Positions 8,285 through 18,012 of a stretch of DNA of 64,000 bases are shown here, one piece after another. The DNA is taken from contig WRMH01000001.1 in NCBI GenBank assembly GCA_009777235.1, positions 186,001 through 250,000 of the forward strand, given 5' to 3'. The stretch comes from Oscillospiraceae bacterium. Lineage in GTDB: Bacteria > Bacillota > Clostridia > Oscillospirales > Oscillospiraceae. The notes under the pieces were generated by a model that saw only the letters and a list, made by a program, of their open reading frames with translations, ran no database searches and was not told the origin of the DNA. Both the position numbers and the translations under genes were made by a program. How positions within the stretch are numbered: position 1 is the stretch's first letter; every line of letters starts with the position of its first letter.

Positions 8285-8430
8285 CAAAATCAAGATAACC
8301 CTATCAATTATGAATTAAAAATCAAGATTCTGTCACCCATAAGAGCGGCTTTTTCCGGCAAATTTTTAGCCCAACAAGCAAAAAGAACCCAAATAATTAT
8401 ACATTAAAAGGAAAGGAAAGGGGGAGATTA

Positions 8431-9897
8431 ATGGAATACACAATTCTCATCGTCGCGGGAGTCATCATACTTATTTGCGTGCTGTCCACTAAAGTTCTCT
8501 ATCGCTTTGGCGTCCCATCGCTGCTTATATTCATGGGGCTTGGTATGCTCATGGGTTCTGACGGGATAGGCGGCATAGAATTTGATAACTTTGAAATGGC
8601 TGAGCGCATTGCCACATTAGCCCTTGTTATTATCATATTTTTCGGCGGCTTCGGAACAAGGTGGGATACCGCAAAGCCAACTGCGGCAAAAGCGATTTTG
8701 ATGTCATCGTTTGGCACGGTGATAACGGCTTTTGTAACCGGGCTTTTTTGCCATCTGATATTCGGCGTCCCCTTTCTATATGGCTTATTGTTTGGCTCCG
8801 TTGTGGCTTCGACAGACGCGGCATCGGTATTTTCAATACTTCGCTCGCGCAAACTAAACCTAAAGCATGGATTGGCCCCGCTCCTTGAGGTCGAAAGCGG
8901 CAGCAATGACCCGGTTGCGTATATGATGACTATTTTGGTTATCTCCGTCATAGGGGCGCAAGGGGAAAGCATAGGTTTTTTGGCTATGACAGGCGAATTT
9001 GCCCTGCAAATAGCGATCGCTATAGCTATTGGCGTGATAATGTCGCTCCTGTCAGTGGTTTTGCTAAAACGGCTGAATTTGGAAATGGATGGGCTTTATC
9101 CGATCTTGCTTTTGGCGATAGCAATTGTGAGCTATTCGCTTTGCGCCTATTTGGGCGGAAACGGCCTTCTTTGCGTTTACATCATAGGAATAGTGGTCGG
9201 CAATACCAAAATGCTGCATAAGGTTACGATAGTGCATTTCTTTGACGGCCTTTCTTGGCTGATGCAAATCATGCTCTTTTTCTTGCTTGGGCTTTTGTCG
9301 TTCCCGTCGCATCTTCCGAGCCTCATCATTCCCGGTATGCTGATCTCGCTCGTTATAATTTTCATAGCGCGGCCTGTGGCGACCGCCGCAATTTTAACTT
9401 GGTTTAAAGTACCTATAAAGCAGCAGCTTCTCATCGCATGGGTAGGATTGCGCGGGGCGGCATCCCTCGTGTTTGCCATAGTCGCCGTGGATGCCATCGG
9501 AAGAGATATGCCCTATGATTTGTTCCATTTGGTGTTTTTTGTCGCGTTATTCTCCATACTGGCGCAAGGTACGTTAATGCCGCTCATATCAAAAAAACTC
9601 GGATTAGTAGATGATGATGACGAGAAAAACTCCGTCGAAAAGACTTTTACGGACAGCTTTGAGGAGGTACACTCCGCGCTCTTTGAGTATACGGTCGTCT
9701 CGGGTGACAGGCTCTCGGGCAAAACCGTCGTTGATTCCGACATTCCCGATGATTTGCTGATCGTTATGATTAAGCGTGGCAGCGAAATAATACGACCAAA
9801 GGGCTCAACCCTCATGCTCGAAAATGATATTTTGGTGGTCAGCGGCGATGATTTTAGCTATTTTTTCGAATCGTCCATAATGTCAAAAGAGCTGTAA
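8431..9897 (+). CDS. nhaP2: K+(Na+)/H+ antiporter, CPA1 family, with TrkA-C domain
   Basis: A 488-residue antiporter. The first ~385 residues form about 12-13 membrane segments with CPA1 motifs such as SVVASTDAASVFSIL and the ESGSNDP sequence carrying the ion-binding acidic residue. The last ~75 residues are a cytoplasmic RCK/TrkA-C domain (TVVSGDRLSGKTV...LENDILVVSGD). It resembles NhaP2/CvrA, which export K+ or Na+ in exchange for protons for osmotic and pH control. Ribosome site AAGGGGGAG precedes the ATG. It stands alone; the 146 bp before it shows no clear signal. Confidence 0.85.
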   Translation: MEYTILIVAGVIILICVLSTKVLYRFGVPSLLIFMGLGMLMGSDGIGGIEFDNFEMAERIATLALVIIIFFGGFGTRWDTAKPTAAKAILMSSFGTVITAFVTGLFCHLIFGVPFLYGLLFGSVVASTDAASVFSILRSRKLNLKHGLAPLLEVESGSNDPVAYMMTILVISVIGAQGESIGFLAMTGEFALQIAIAIAIGVIMSLLSVVLLKRLNLEMDGLYPILLLAIAIVSYSLCAYLGGNGLLCVYIIGIVVGNTKMLHKVTIVHFFDGLSWLMQIMLFFLLGLLSFPSHLPSLIIPGMLISLVIIFIARPVATAAILTWFKVPIKQQLLIAWVGLRGAASLVFAIVAVDAIGRDMPYDLFHLVFFVALFSILAQGTLMPLISKKLGLVDDDDEKNSVEKTFTDSFEEVHSALFEYTVVSGDRLSGKTVVDSDIPDDLLIVMIKRGSEIIRPKGSTLMLENDILVVSGDDFSYFFESSIMSKEL

Positions 9898-9969
9898 GGC
9901 AGGCTCGCGGGAGATTACCGGGCAAAATCCAAGCGAAAATAAGGTTTGCCTTGAAATGCAATCAAGCTA

Positions 9970-10001
9970 CATGATATAATAACCGCACGCGGTTATTATA
10001 T
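9970..10001 (+). repeat. Palindromic hairpin with TATAAT shoulder (copy 2)
   Basis: A perfect 13-bp inverted repeat, ATATAATAACCGC / GCGGTTATTATAT, with a 2-base loop, again preceded by CATG and followed by GGGTGATTTT. Compared with 5001-5033 the inner six base pairs differ on both sides in a compensating way. It lies ~120-150 bp upstream of the hybrid kinase, as copy 1 does for the surface protein. Confidence 0.6.
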
Positions 10002-10116
10002 GGGTGATTTTCTCTTGCCGGTACGCGCCCGCCGCCGGACAAGGTTCAAATAATATAGCAGCGTTGATTTTTCACAAGATTTCGAATAGTATTATCTATA
10101 GCTTGAGGTGCTTGCT

Positions 10117-13100
10117 TTGATCAAAAACAGAAAATTTTCTTCGACCGCGCTTTTACTTTCATTTTCCGCCGCTTTGCTCTGTGCCGCCGCGTTTTTCATA
10201 ACCTCATGCCGGCAAGACGGCGGCGTAGCCTTTGACATAAACTCGATTACATCATATCAGCAAATACCAAATGTCACGCAACAAGAAATTGACGCAATCG
10301 AAGCGTTAAAAGCGCAAAGAGACGGCTTTTCCTTTGGATCGGTGACATCAACAGAAGCCTTTATGTCGGAAGACGGCACGCCAAAAGGATTTGCCGTGCT
10401 GCTTTGCGATTTGCTGACCGGGCTCTTTGACATACCGTTTGCGCACGAATCGGACGCATGGGGTCGGATACTTCGCGACTTTACGGACGGCGAGATTGAT
10501 TTTGCCGGAGATTTAACTGCCACGCCGGAGCGCAGGCAGAGCTTTTTCATGACAAACCCCATTTTGGAACGCGAGCTGAAAGCGTTCTATGTAAACGAGA
10601 CGTTTGTGATAAACGACGAACATGACATAGACGGCAAGGTGGTCGGATTTTTAGAAAATACTATTACGGCAGATTCCATTATGAACGCATATCCGTATTT
10701 GAACCTTTCGATAGTATGGCTCGAAAACTCCCAGCAAGCTCTCGAATATCTCTTGGACGGAAAAATAGATATCTTTATAAACGACGAAAACGGAAGCTGG
10801 AGATTTAGCGATTATCCCCAAATCTCCAGCCGGTATGTGTTTTCACTCGTATATACCCCCGTCTCTTTGTCCACCGCGCGGCCGGAGCTTGAGCCGATCA
10901 TTTCCGTTGTTGACAAATACTTGGCGGCGGGCGGCATTTTCAAGCTCTATGAGCTATATAGCATGGGAACCGACGAATATGCAAGCTATGCGTACATCAA
11001 AAGCCTCCCGGAGGCCGAAAGAGATTACATAGCTCGCCTGCAAGAAACAGGCGAAAAGATACCCGTCGCAATGGAATCGGCAAATTATCCCATATCTTAT
11101 TGGGATGATTCATACGGATATCAAGGCATAGCGCCGGACATTCTCGCAAAGATAAGCGCTCTGACGGGTCTTGAATTTGAAATTGTAACGAATAAGGACA
11201 TGGCATGGTCGCAGATTTTGGATATGCTTACAGACGGGCGGGCTTCTCTCGTTACAAATCTTATTTATAACGAAAAGCGCAAGGACCTCTTTCTATGGCA
11301 CGATACTCCATACTTTACGTCAAACTACGCCTTTATATCAAAAAACGATTATCCCGACTTAAAGCTGACCCAAGTTATACAGGCTACCGTCGGCGTTACA
11401 AGAGATACGGCGTTCGCGGACTTGTATGAGCGCTTGTTCCCGGATAGTACAAGCGTCATATACTTTGATTCCTCACAGGAGCATTACGAAGCGTTCATGC
11501 GCGGCGATACAGACCTGATGCTGACGTCAGAATCGCGGATATACGCTTTTGCGCATTACTTTGAAAGCCCGGATTATAAGGTAAACCTTGTGTTGCCTTA
11601 TTATACGGAAGAGTCATATTTGGGCATCAATTTAAACGAAACCGAGCTTTGCGCCGTCATATGTAAAGCTCTTGAGTACATAGATACTCAAACAATCGTG
11701 CGCGAGTGGCAAAACAGGACATTTGACTACACAAGGCAAGCCGCAATCCGCCAAACCCAAAGCAGAAACACATATATTGCCGTTCTCATTGTACTGCTTT
11801 GCGTAATATCGATCCTCTATGTCTACAACAGGCGGAAAAACGCAAAAATCGCGGAGCAGTCGGTGCTCTTGTCGGCGATTTTCCAGACCTTGCCGGAACG
11901 TATCTGTTTAAAGGACGCGCAGGGAAGATACATGAAATGCAACGCCTCGTATGAACACTTTGCCGGCAAAAAAGAAGCGGATATCATGGGAAAGACAACA
12001 AAGGATATTTTCCCGCAAGACCAGGCGTTTTGGCAGCAAATGATGGCAATGGACGAAATCGTTTTGACCGCGGGCACTACGGAATCAATGGAAGCGTGGC
12101 TCAAAGCGAGCGACGGCACGCACCGGCTTTGTGAAATAGTCAAAATGCCGCTCAAGCAAAACGGCAAAGTGACCGGAATGTTGGTCTATACAAAGGATAT
12201 CACGGAGCATAGGGAGGCTTTGGAGCGACTGCGTGAATACACAAACCAAGAGATTATAAACTATATGCTCACGACACAGTCCTTGCGTATCGCTCCGTGG
12301 GATATTGATATTTCCGGCGGCGACCCCCTAAATCCAAACAGCAAGCCCCGATGGTCCGCGCAGATGCGCGAGATGCTTGGATTTTCGGACGAAAACGATT
12401 TGCCAAACGTGATGACGGCATGGACAGACATCCTGCATCCGGAAGACAAAGAAACCACGGTAACGGCGTTTCTCGCGCACATCAACGATTTTAGCGGAAA
12501 TACGCCCTATGACTGTGAGCAGCGGATCATGACAAAGAGCGGCACATACAGGCATTTTCGCTGTTTTGGCGAAACGCTCAGAGATGAAAACGGTGTGCCG
12601 CTGAAAATGGCGGGTGCGCTGGAAGACATAACCGAGAAAAAAGAGCTTGAAGAGTCCGTAAATCAAAAAAGGGAAATGATCGAGGCTGTCAACACCGCGG
12701 CCACATACCTTCTCAACACGGACATAGAGAGCTTTGGCCAGGCTCTCTATCAAAGCATGGGGACGCTCGCCTTGGCCGTCCGAGCCGACCGTATGTATGT
12801 TTGGAAAAACCACACGGCCGACGGAAAACTCTACTGTACGCAGGTGCTTGAGTGGTCTGAGGGCGCCGAGCCTCAGCAAGGCGGCGAATACGCGACAGAC
12901 ATTTCTTATGACGATCTTGCCAAGGGCATAGATATAATTTTATCGCAAGGCAACTACTTCAACGCGATAGTCAGCACTCTTCCCGATGAGCAAAAAGTAA
13001 ACCTTGTGCCGCAAGGGGTGCTTTCAATACTGCTTGTTCCTATAATGATGAAAGGCGAATTTTGGGGTTTTGTGGGATTTGATGATTGCAGCAATGAGCG

Positions 13101-14748
13101 TTTGTTTTCAGAAAGCGAACAGGCGGTTCTTCATTCCGCGAGTTTATTATACGCCCACGCGTATCAGCGCAACGAAACGCTTACGCAGCTTGAACACGCT
13201 TTGCAAAAAGCAAATAAGGCTAGCCGCGTCAAGACAGATTTTCTCGCGAAAATGAGCCATGAAATACGAACTCCCATGAACGCCATTATCGGCATGACGG
13301 AGCTTGCTTTGCGCAATGACGACACCGGGCGAATGGTGGAGCACATACTTCCGGTAAAACAGGCCGCGTCAAACCTTTTATCAATCGTCAATGAGATTTT
13401 GGATTTTTCCAAGATAGAATCGGGAAAAATGACGCTGGCTCCAAAAGACTACTCCGTCGCGCAGCTTATAGACGAGGTCGTCAGCATTATCCGCATGAGA
13501 ATGACGAGTGCGCTCGTGCGCTTTACGGTTTTGGCTGACAGCAGCATCCCCAGCGCGTTATATGGCGACGAATCACGAGTCCGTCAAGCCGTTTTGAATG
13601 TGCTTATCAACGCGGTGAAATATACAAGGGAAGGCTTCGTAACCTTTGGCGTGCATAGCGAGATTGTAAATGATGAAACCGTAAATATAATAATGGAAGT
13701 AAAGGACACGGGCATAGGCATAAAAGAGGAAGATATTGACGAGCTGTTTACCGATTTTACGCAGTTTGACCTTGAAAAAAACGAAGGCGTCGAGGGCGTT
13801 GGACTGGGGCTTGCCATTACCAAGAGCATAGTAGAGGCTATGGGCGGCGAAATCAGCGTCGAGTCTGTATACGGCAGAGGCACCACAATCAGGCTTTCAA
13901 TACCGCAAAAATATCACACTCCGGCAACACCTCTCGCGGCGGTAGAAAAACCAAAAGATAAGAAAGTGCTGCTATATGAGCGGCGGGAAATATACGCGCA
14001 GGCATTTGACCACTCGTTTGGCGGGCTTGAAGTGGACTACACGCTTGTCAAAAACGGGGTTGAATTATACGAGCAAATGGAAAAGCAAGACTTTGACTAT
14101 CTTTTCATAACATACGCGGTATACAGGAAAAATGAAGAAACGATAGTGAAGTTCGGCAAAAACACAAAGGTAGTCATATTGGCGGAGTATAGCGAAGTGA
14201 TTCCCGAACGCGATCTGTCTGTGCTGACACTGCCGGTATATTGTACGCACGTCGCCTGCATCCTAAATGATGCCGATTATAAAGAAACGTACTATATGAA
14301 CGAAGCAAAGCAGGAAACCTTTGCGGCACCGGACGTTTTGATACTCATCGTAGACGATCTGAGGACAAACCTTGCCGTGGCAAAAGGGTTGCTCGGGCCG
14401 TACAAAATACGCACCGAGCTGTGCAGCGGCGGCGCCGCGGCTGTCGAAGCCATAAAAAAAGCCTCCGGCAAAGCTGCCGATAAGCGTTACGATTTGGTGT
14501 TTATGGATCATAGGATGCCGGGTGTAGACGGCATTGAGGCTACCTCGCAAATCAGAAAGCTGGGTAAAACCAACGAGTATTGCCGGAAGCTGCCAATAAT
14601 CGCGCTCACGGCAAACGCCGTTTTGGGCGCAAAGGAAATGTTCTTAAACAGCGGCTTTAACGATTTTCTGTCAAAACCGATTGACACGGAGGCTCTCCAC
14701 ACAATGCTCGAAAAATGGATACCAAAGGATAAGCAAAAACCCCTGTAG
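10117..14748 (+). CDS. Hybrid sensor histidine kinase with two periplasmic solute-binding domains
   Basis: About 1543 residues. The TTG at 10117 is preferred because GAGGTG lies six bases upstream; GTG 10108 is the longer option (used for numbering here). Order: signal/lipobox-like ITSC (~34), two tandem SBP_bac_3 domains (~70-290 and ~310-545), a membrane helix (~554-576), PAS (~590-700), PAS (~720-850), GAF (~860-1010), HisKA with H1051 in SHEIRTP, HATPase_c with DTGIGI and GLGLAI (~1150-1270), a degenerate receiver (~1290-1395), and a canonical receiver with phosphoacceptor D1467 (FMDHRMPG). It should sense small amino-acid-like ligands outside and feed a phosphorelay. No partner regulator is adjacent. 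Confidence 0.88.
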   Translation: MIKNRKFSSTALLLSFSAALLCAAAFFITSCRQDGGVAFDINSITSYQQIPNVTQQEIDAIEALKAQRDGFSFGSVTSTEAFMSEDGTPKGFAVLLCDLLTGLFDIPFAHESDAWGRILRDFTDGEIDFAGDLTATPERRQSFFMTNPILERELKAFYVNETFVINDEHDIDGKVVGFLENTITADSIMNAYPYLNLSIVWLENSQQALEYLLDGKIDIFINDENGSWRFSDYPQISSRYVFSLVYTPVSLSTARPELEPIISVVDKYLAAGGIFKLYELYSMGTDEYASYAYIKSLPEAERDYIARLQETGEKIPVAMESANYPISYWDDSYGYQGIAPDILAKISALTGLEFEIVTNKDMAWSQILDMLTDGRASLVTNLIYNEKRKDLFLWHDTPYFTSNYAFISKNDYPDLKLTQVIQATVGVTRDTAFADLYERLFPDSTSVIYFDSSQEHYEAFMRGDTDLMLTSESRIYAFAHYFESPDYKVNLVLPYYTEESYLGINLNETELCAVICKALEYIDTQTIVREWQNRTFDYTRQAAIRQTQSRNTYIAVLIVLLCVISILYVYNRRKNAKIAEQSVLLSAIFQTLPERICLKDAQGRYMKCNASYEHFAGKKEADIMGKTTKDIFPQDQAFWQQMMAMDEIVLTAGTTESMEAWLKASDGTHRLCEIVKMPLKQNGKVTGMLVYTKDITEHREALERLREYTNQEIINYMLTTQSLRIAPWDIDISGGDPLNPNSKPRWSAQMREMLGFSDENDLPNVMTAWTDILHPEDKETTVTAFLAHINDFSGNTPYDCEQRIMTKSGTYRHFRCFGETLRDENGVPLKMAGALEDITEKKELEESVNQKREMIEAVNTAATYLLNTDIESFGQALYQSMGTLALAVRADRMYVWKNHTADGKLYCTQVLEWSEGAEPQQGGEYATDISYDDLAKGIDIILSQGNYFNAIVSTLPDEQKVNLVPQGVLSILLVPIMMKGEFWGFVGFDDCSNERLFSESEQAVLHSASLLYAHAYQRNETLTQLEHALQKANKASRVKTDFLAKMSHEIRTPMNAIIGMTELALRNDDTGRMVEHILPVKQAASNLLSIVNEILDFSKIESGKMTLAPKDYSVAQLIDEVVSIIRMRMTSALVRFTVLADSSIPSALYGDESRVRQAVLNVLINAVKYTREGFVTFGVHSEIVNDETVNIIMEVKDTGIGIKEEDIDELFTDFTQFDLEKNEGVEGVGLGLAITKSIVEAMGGEISVESVYGRGTTIRLSIPQKYHTPATPLAAVEKPKDKKVLLYERREIYAQAFDHSFGGLEVDYTLVKNGVELYEQMEKQDFDYLFITYAVYRKNEETIVKFGKNTKVVILAEYSEVIPERDLSVLTLPVYCTHVACILNDADYKETYYMNEAKQETFAAPDVLILIVDDLRTNLAVAKGLLGPYKIRTELCSGGAAAVEAIKKASGKAADKRYDLVFMDHRMPGVDGIEATSQIRKLGKTNEYCRKLPIIALTANAVLGAKEMFLNSGFNDFLSKPIDTEALHTMLEKWIPKDKQKPL

Positions 14749-14770
14749 TGGTATGGAAACAAGGGTTTTT
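14735..14770. terminator. Bidirectional terminator between the kinase and phoR
   Basis: AAAAACCC and GGGTTTTT pair across ~20 bases; the T-run on each strand gives U-rich ends in both directions. The TAG of the hybrid kinase (14746-14748) is inside the loop. It sits between two converging genes. Confidence 0.65.
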
Positions 14771-14823
14771 GAGACAATACATCAGAACGTAAACGGGCGA
14801 AGCAAGGTAAATCTTGAAGCGTC

Positions 14824-16530
14824 CTATGCTCCTTTTATCGTGACCTCAACGGTTGTGCCTTCCCCGTCGCCGCTTTGCACACTCACGCCGCCGCCGTGAT
14901 GTTCGGCGATGTGCTTTACGATCGAAAGCCCAAGCCCGGTGCCGCCCGTCTTTTTTGACCGGGAATTATCCACGCGATAAAACCTCTCAAACACCCTATG
15001 CAGGTGTTCTTTGGGTATGCCAATGCCTGTGTCGCTCACCGTGATTTTGGCGGATTTACCATCTCCGGAGAGCGAAAGATTGACAGAGCCTCCGTCATTA
15101 TTATATTTAATGCCGTTATCAATCAGATTGTACAAAAGTTCGTCAATCATTCGGCGGTTTGCCGTTATGTTAAAACGCTCGCCCGTGATTTTTATCCCGA
15201 CGCCTTTTGAATTTTCGCTCAAAGTATCCGCGACGTTTTCCGCGAGGGCAAATAAATCAAAATCCTCCGTGATAGTGTCCGCTTTTTTCTCGTCAAATTC
15301 GGACAGCTTGATAATGTCGTTTATAATGCTCATAAGACGGTTTGCGTGTTCGGATATTTTAGAAGCAAATTCCTTTACATCCTCTCTCTTCGCGATGTCG
15401 TTTTCGATCATTTCGCCAAGCGCGATAATGGCGGTGAGAGGGGTTTTCAGCTCATGAGAGACATTTGCGGTAAACTCGCGGCGATGTTTTTCCGACACAT
15501 AACGCTCTGTCATATCAAAAATGAGAATTATGCCGCCGTCAATATGATTTTCGCCCCGCAGAAAACCGGAAGTCATGGCGGGATTGAAAAAGACGCTGTA
15601 TATCCGCCCGCCCAGCATAAGCTCTATTTCCGTGTTTTCGCCGGATAAGCATTGCTTTACCGCGCGGCGAAACTCAATGTCGCGGCAAATGTGGGTAATG
15701 TTTCTTTGCGCCATCAAATCTCTGCCAAAGGTATCAGACATGAAGATATTTTTCGCGCTCTCGTTGGCCATGAGGACAATTCCGTCCTTATCTATGAGCA
15801 CAAGACCCTCTCTCATAGCTCCGGTAATGATTTCTATCGTGTCCGCGCGCTCTTGCAGCGCGAAGATTTTCTCGGATATTTCCTGCTTTTGCCTGTCTAT
15901 TTTTCTTTGATAAGGCACAAGCTCGTCATAGGGCACGATCGCCTCGCTGCTCAAGTCAATATGCTCGATGGGGCGGATTATGTTTACGGTGAGCCTGTGC
16001 GCCGAGGCAATTCCGACCACCAAAATAAGGAGAGTGACGCCAATGATCGCCGGGATAATCGCATAAATAACACCGTCAATATTGCTCATATCCATTGCCA
16101 CGCGCAAAACGCGGCCATCGTCGAGCAAGATGGCGCAGTAGTAAGTATAGAGAGCCAGTGTCTCCGAATGGCGTATCGCGTCCCCGCTCCCGCTTTGGAT
16201 TGCCGCAATAAACTCCTCACGGTCGCTGTGGTTATCCATAAGTGCGGCATCGCCCTTGCTGTCGAGCAAAACTTTTCCGTCAAAATCAATTATCGTGATT
16301 CTCGCGGAATTTGCGTCGTGCCGCGCATAATTGCCGAGCACTATGTTGTCGGACACGGCTCCCGCAATGCCAAGATTTAGAAAATCGGCCAATATTACGG
16401 CTCTGTCACGGGCGGCGGCCTTTTCCTGATCCCTATTTATGTTGAACATTATAAGGGTAAATGACGTTGTCAGCAGCAAGACGCAAAGCAGCAAAGCCCC
16501 GAGAAAGCTCAAAAAAATCCTCTTTTTCAT
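14824..16530 (-). CDS. phoR: Phosphate-regulon sensor histidine kinase PhoR
   Basis: 568 residues: an N-terminal membrane helix (~8-30), an extracytoplasmic sensor (~30-150), a second helix (~155-178), a HAMP-like linker, PAS (~235-335), HisKA with NVSHELKTPL, then HATPase_c with DNGIKYNNDGG, DTGIGIP and GTGLGLSIVKHI. This is the PhoR/WalK-like layout of Bacillota. It lies downstream of phoP, and the pst operon upstream makes a phosphate role very likely. It converges with the hybrid kinase. Confidence 0.88.
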   Translation of the reverse strand: MKKRIFLSFLGALLLCVLLLTTSFTLIMFNINRDQEKAAARDRAVILADFLNLGIAGAVSDNIVLGNYARHDANSARITIIDFDGKVLLDSKGDAALMDNHSDREEFIAAIQSGSGDAIRHSETLALYTYYCAILLDDGRVLRVAMDMSNIDGVIYAIIPAIIGVTLLILVVGIASAHRLTVNIIRPIEHIDLSSEAIVPYDELVPYQRKIDRQKQEISEKIFALQERADTIEIITGAMREGLVLIDKDGIVLMANESAKNIFMSDTFGRDLMAQRNITHICRDIEFRRAVKQCLSGENTEIELMLGGRIYSVFFNPAMTSGFLRGENHIDGGIILIFDMTERYVSEKHRREFTANVSHELKTPLTAIIALGEMIENDIAKREDVKEFASKISEHANRLMSIINDIIKLSEFDEKKADTITEDFDLFALAENVADTLSENSKGVGIKITGERFNITANRRMIDELLYNLIDNGIKYNNDGGSVNLSLSGDGKSAKITVSDTGIGIPKEHLHRVFERFYRVDNSRSKKTGGTGLGLSIVKHIAEHHGGGVSVQSGDGEGTTVEVTIKGA

Positions 16531-16565
16531 TATTATACGATCCTTTCCGGCGCTACGCGCCGTGT

Positions 16566-16604
16566 TTAGGAGTCATCTCCCTCCATTTTATATCCAACAT
16601 TGCG
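16566..16604 (-). pseudogene. Ghost of a second phoP 3' end
   Basis: Directly after the phoP stop codon the same frame encodes RNVGYKMEGDDS and then TAA (16566-16568). The genuine phoP ends RNVGYKMEADET. The two tails match at 9 of 12 residues (RNVGYKME and one D), but nearly every shared codon differs at the third base, so this is a diverged homologue, not a fresh copy. It probably marks replacement of an older phoP by an incoming one with the crossover leaving the old tail. Confidence 0.7.
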
Positions 16605-16610
16605 TCGCGT

Positions 16611-17345
16611 TTAGGTCTCATCAGCCTCCATCTTGTACCCGACGTTGCGTACTGTTTTTATATATTTTCGCGCCGAGCCGAGCTTTTGCCTGAGCAAGCG
16701 TATATGCACATCTAAGGTGCGGCTTTCACCCTCAAAATCATATCCCCACACCGCGTTTATAATACTGTCACGGTTCAATGCCCTCCCCGCGTTTTGAGCA
16801 AGATAGAGCAATAATTCATACTCCTTATAGGATAAATCTATCTTTTGAATTTTATTGTCTTGGTCAAGCGCGTTATTTTCGAGCAGGTATACGTCACGGC
16901 CAATATTATCAACGGTCAGCCTGCCGATTATTATCTTCTCACCGGGAGCATCCGCCGGCATAGTGCGGCGCAGCACCGCTTTTACGCGGGAAATAAGCTC
17001 CATCACGCCAAACGGCTTTGATATATAGTCGTCCGCGCCCAAGTCGAGAGCTTTTACCTTGTCAAGCTCGGTATCCTTTGCCGTGAGCATGATGACGGGA
17101 ATGTCCTTGGTGACGTTTGCTCCGCGAAGCCGCCTGAGGATGGATATCCCGTCCTCGCCGGGGAGCATGACGTCAAGGATCGCGAGATTTGGCACAGTGC
17201 CGCCGAGCCTGTCAAAAAACTCTTCTCCGGTCTCAAAGCCTTGCGCGTCAAAGCCCGCCGATTGCAAAGCATATATGATGATGTCGCGGATACCCTCGTC
17301 GTCCTCCGCCGCGTATATGATTGCTTTTTTGTATGCGCCTTGCAT
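16611..17345 (-). CDS. phoP: Response regulator PhoP (OmpR/PhoB family)
   Basis: 244 residues: a receiver domain (~7-120) with phosphoacceptor aspartate in LAILDVMLPGEDG, the conserved lysine in DDYISKPFG, and a C-terminal winged helix (~140-240) with YKEYELLLYLAQNAGRALNRD and VDVHIRLLR-like recognition helix (TLDVHIRLLRQKLG). It activates phosphate-starvation genes when phosphorylated by PhoR. It follows phoU by 25 bp in the pst-pho operon. Confidence 0.88.
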   Translation of the reverse strand: MQGAYKKAIIYAAEDDEGIRDIIIYALQSAGFDAQGFETGEEFFDRLGGTVPNLAILDVMLPGEDGISILRRLRGANVTKDIPVIMLTAKDTELDKVKALDLGADDYISKPFGVMELISRVKAVLRRTMPADAPGEKIIIGRLTVDNIGRDVYLLENNALDQDNKIQKIDLSYKEYELLLYLAQNAGRALNRDSIINAVWGYDFEGESRTLDVHIRLLRQKLGSARKYIKTVRNVGYKMEADET

Positions 17346-17370
17346 ACCCTGTCCTCCTTGTCAATGCGCT

Positions 17371-18012
17371 TTAAACATGCGATCCCGTAAGCGAGAAAAC
17401 AACCCAGTTTGCGATATTGACCGCATGGTCTGCGATACGTTCTAAATATTTGGCGACCATCAACATATCCGCGGCTATCTCACCGTCCGCGCTGCCGTCA
17501 TGAATACGCTTCACCCAATTTTTCCGCACCGCCACAAACAGTTCGTCAACAATATCATCAGACTCTATGACAAACCGCGCAAGCTCCAAATCACGGCGGA
17601 CGAAAGCGTCAATGCTGAGTGTCACCATCTTTGCCGCCTGCTCCGCCATTTGCGGTATGTGTTCCAAATTGCCGTTATACAGAGAGCCGGTCAACATTTT
17701 TGTAATTTCCGAAATATCTGCGGCTTGATCGCCGATGCGCTCCATGTCGGTAATCATTTTGAGCGCCGATGATATAAAACGAAGATCGGCGGCGACAGGC
17801 TGCTGCTGCAAAAGCAGCTTCAAGCACAAAGCCTCGATCTCGCGCTCTTTTTGATCTATCTCGTTATCAAAAGCTATCGCGTCTTTCGCAAGCTGCGCAT
17901 CTTGCTTCTCGAGCGCGCCGATAGCAAGATTGATGGCTTTTTCAACCAACGCGCCCATCTCTATCATCATGTCATTTAGCATAGCAAGCTGTTCATCAAA
18001 TTTAACGCGCAT
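17371..18012 (-). CDS. phoU: Phosphate signalling protein PhoU
   Basis: A 213-residue all-helical protein with two PhoU repeats; the metal-binding acidic motifs lie around DMERIGDQAADISE and YLERIADHAVNIA. It links Pst transporter activity to PhoR and restrains the Pho response when phosphate is plentiful. Its ATG shares bases with the pstB stop, so the two are translationally coupled. Confidence 0.92.
   Translation of the reverse strand: MRVKFDEQLAMLNDMMIEMGALVEKAINLAIGALEKQDAQLAKDAIAFDNEIDQKEREIEALCLKLLLQQQPVAADLRFISSALKMITDMERIGDQAADISEITKMLTGSLYNGNLEHIPQMAEQAAKMVTLSIDAFVRRDLELARFVIESDDIVDELFVAVRKNWVKRIHDGSADGEIAADMLMVAKYLERIADHAVNIANWVVFSLTGSHV

Noticed and set aside
15652-16380. 242-codon forward frame opposite phoR
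   Set aside because: It lies wholly antisense to a well-supported kinase, has no ribosome site and no recognisable domain; it is a GC-frame shadow.
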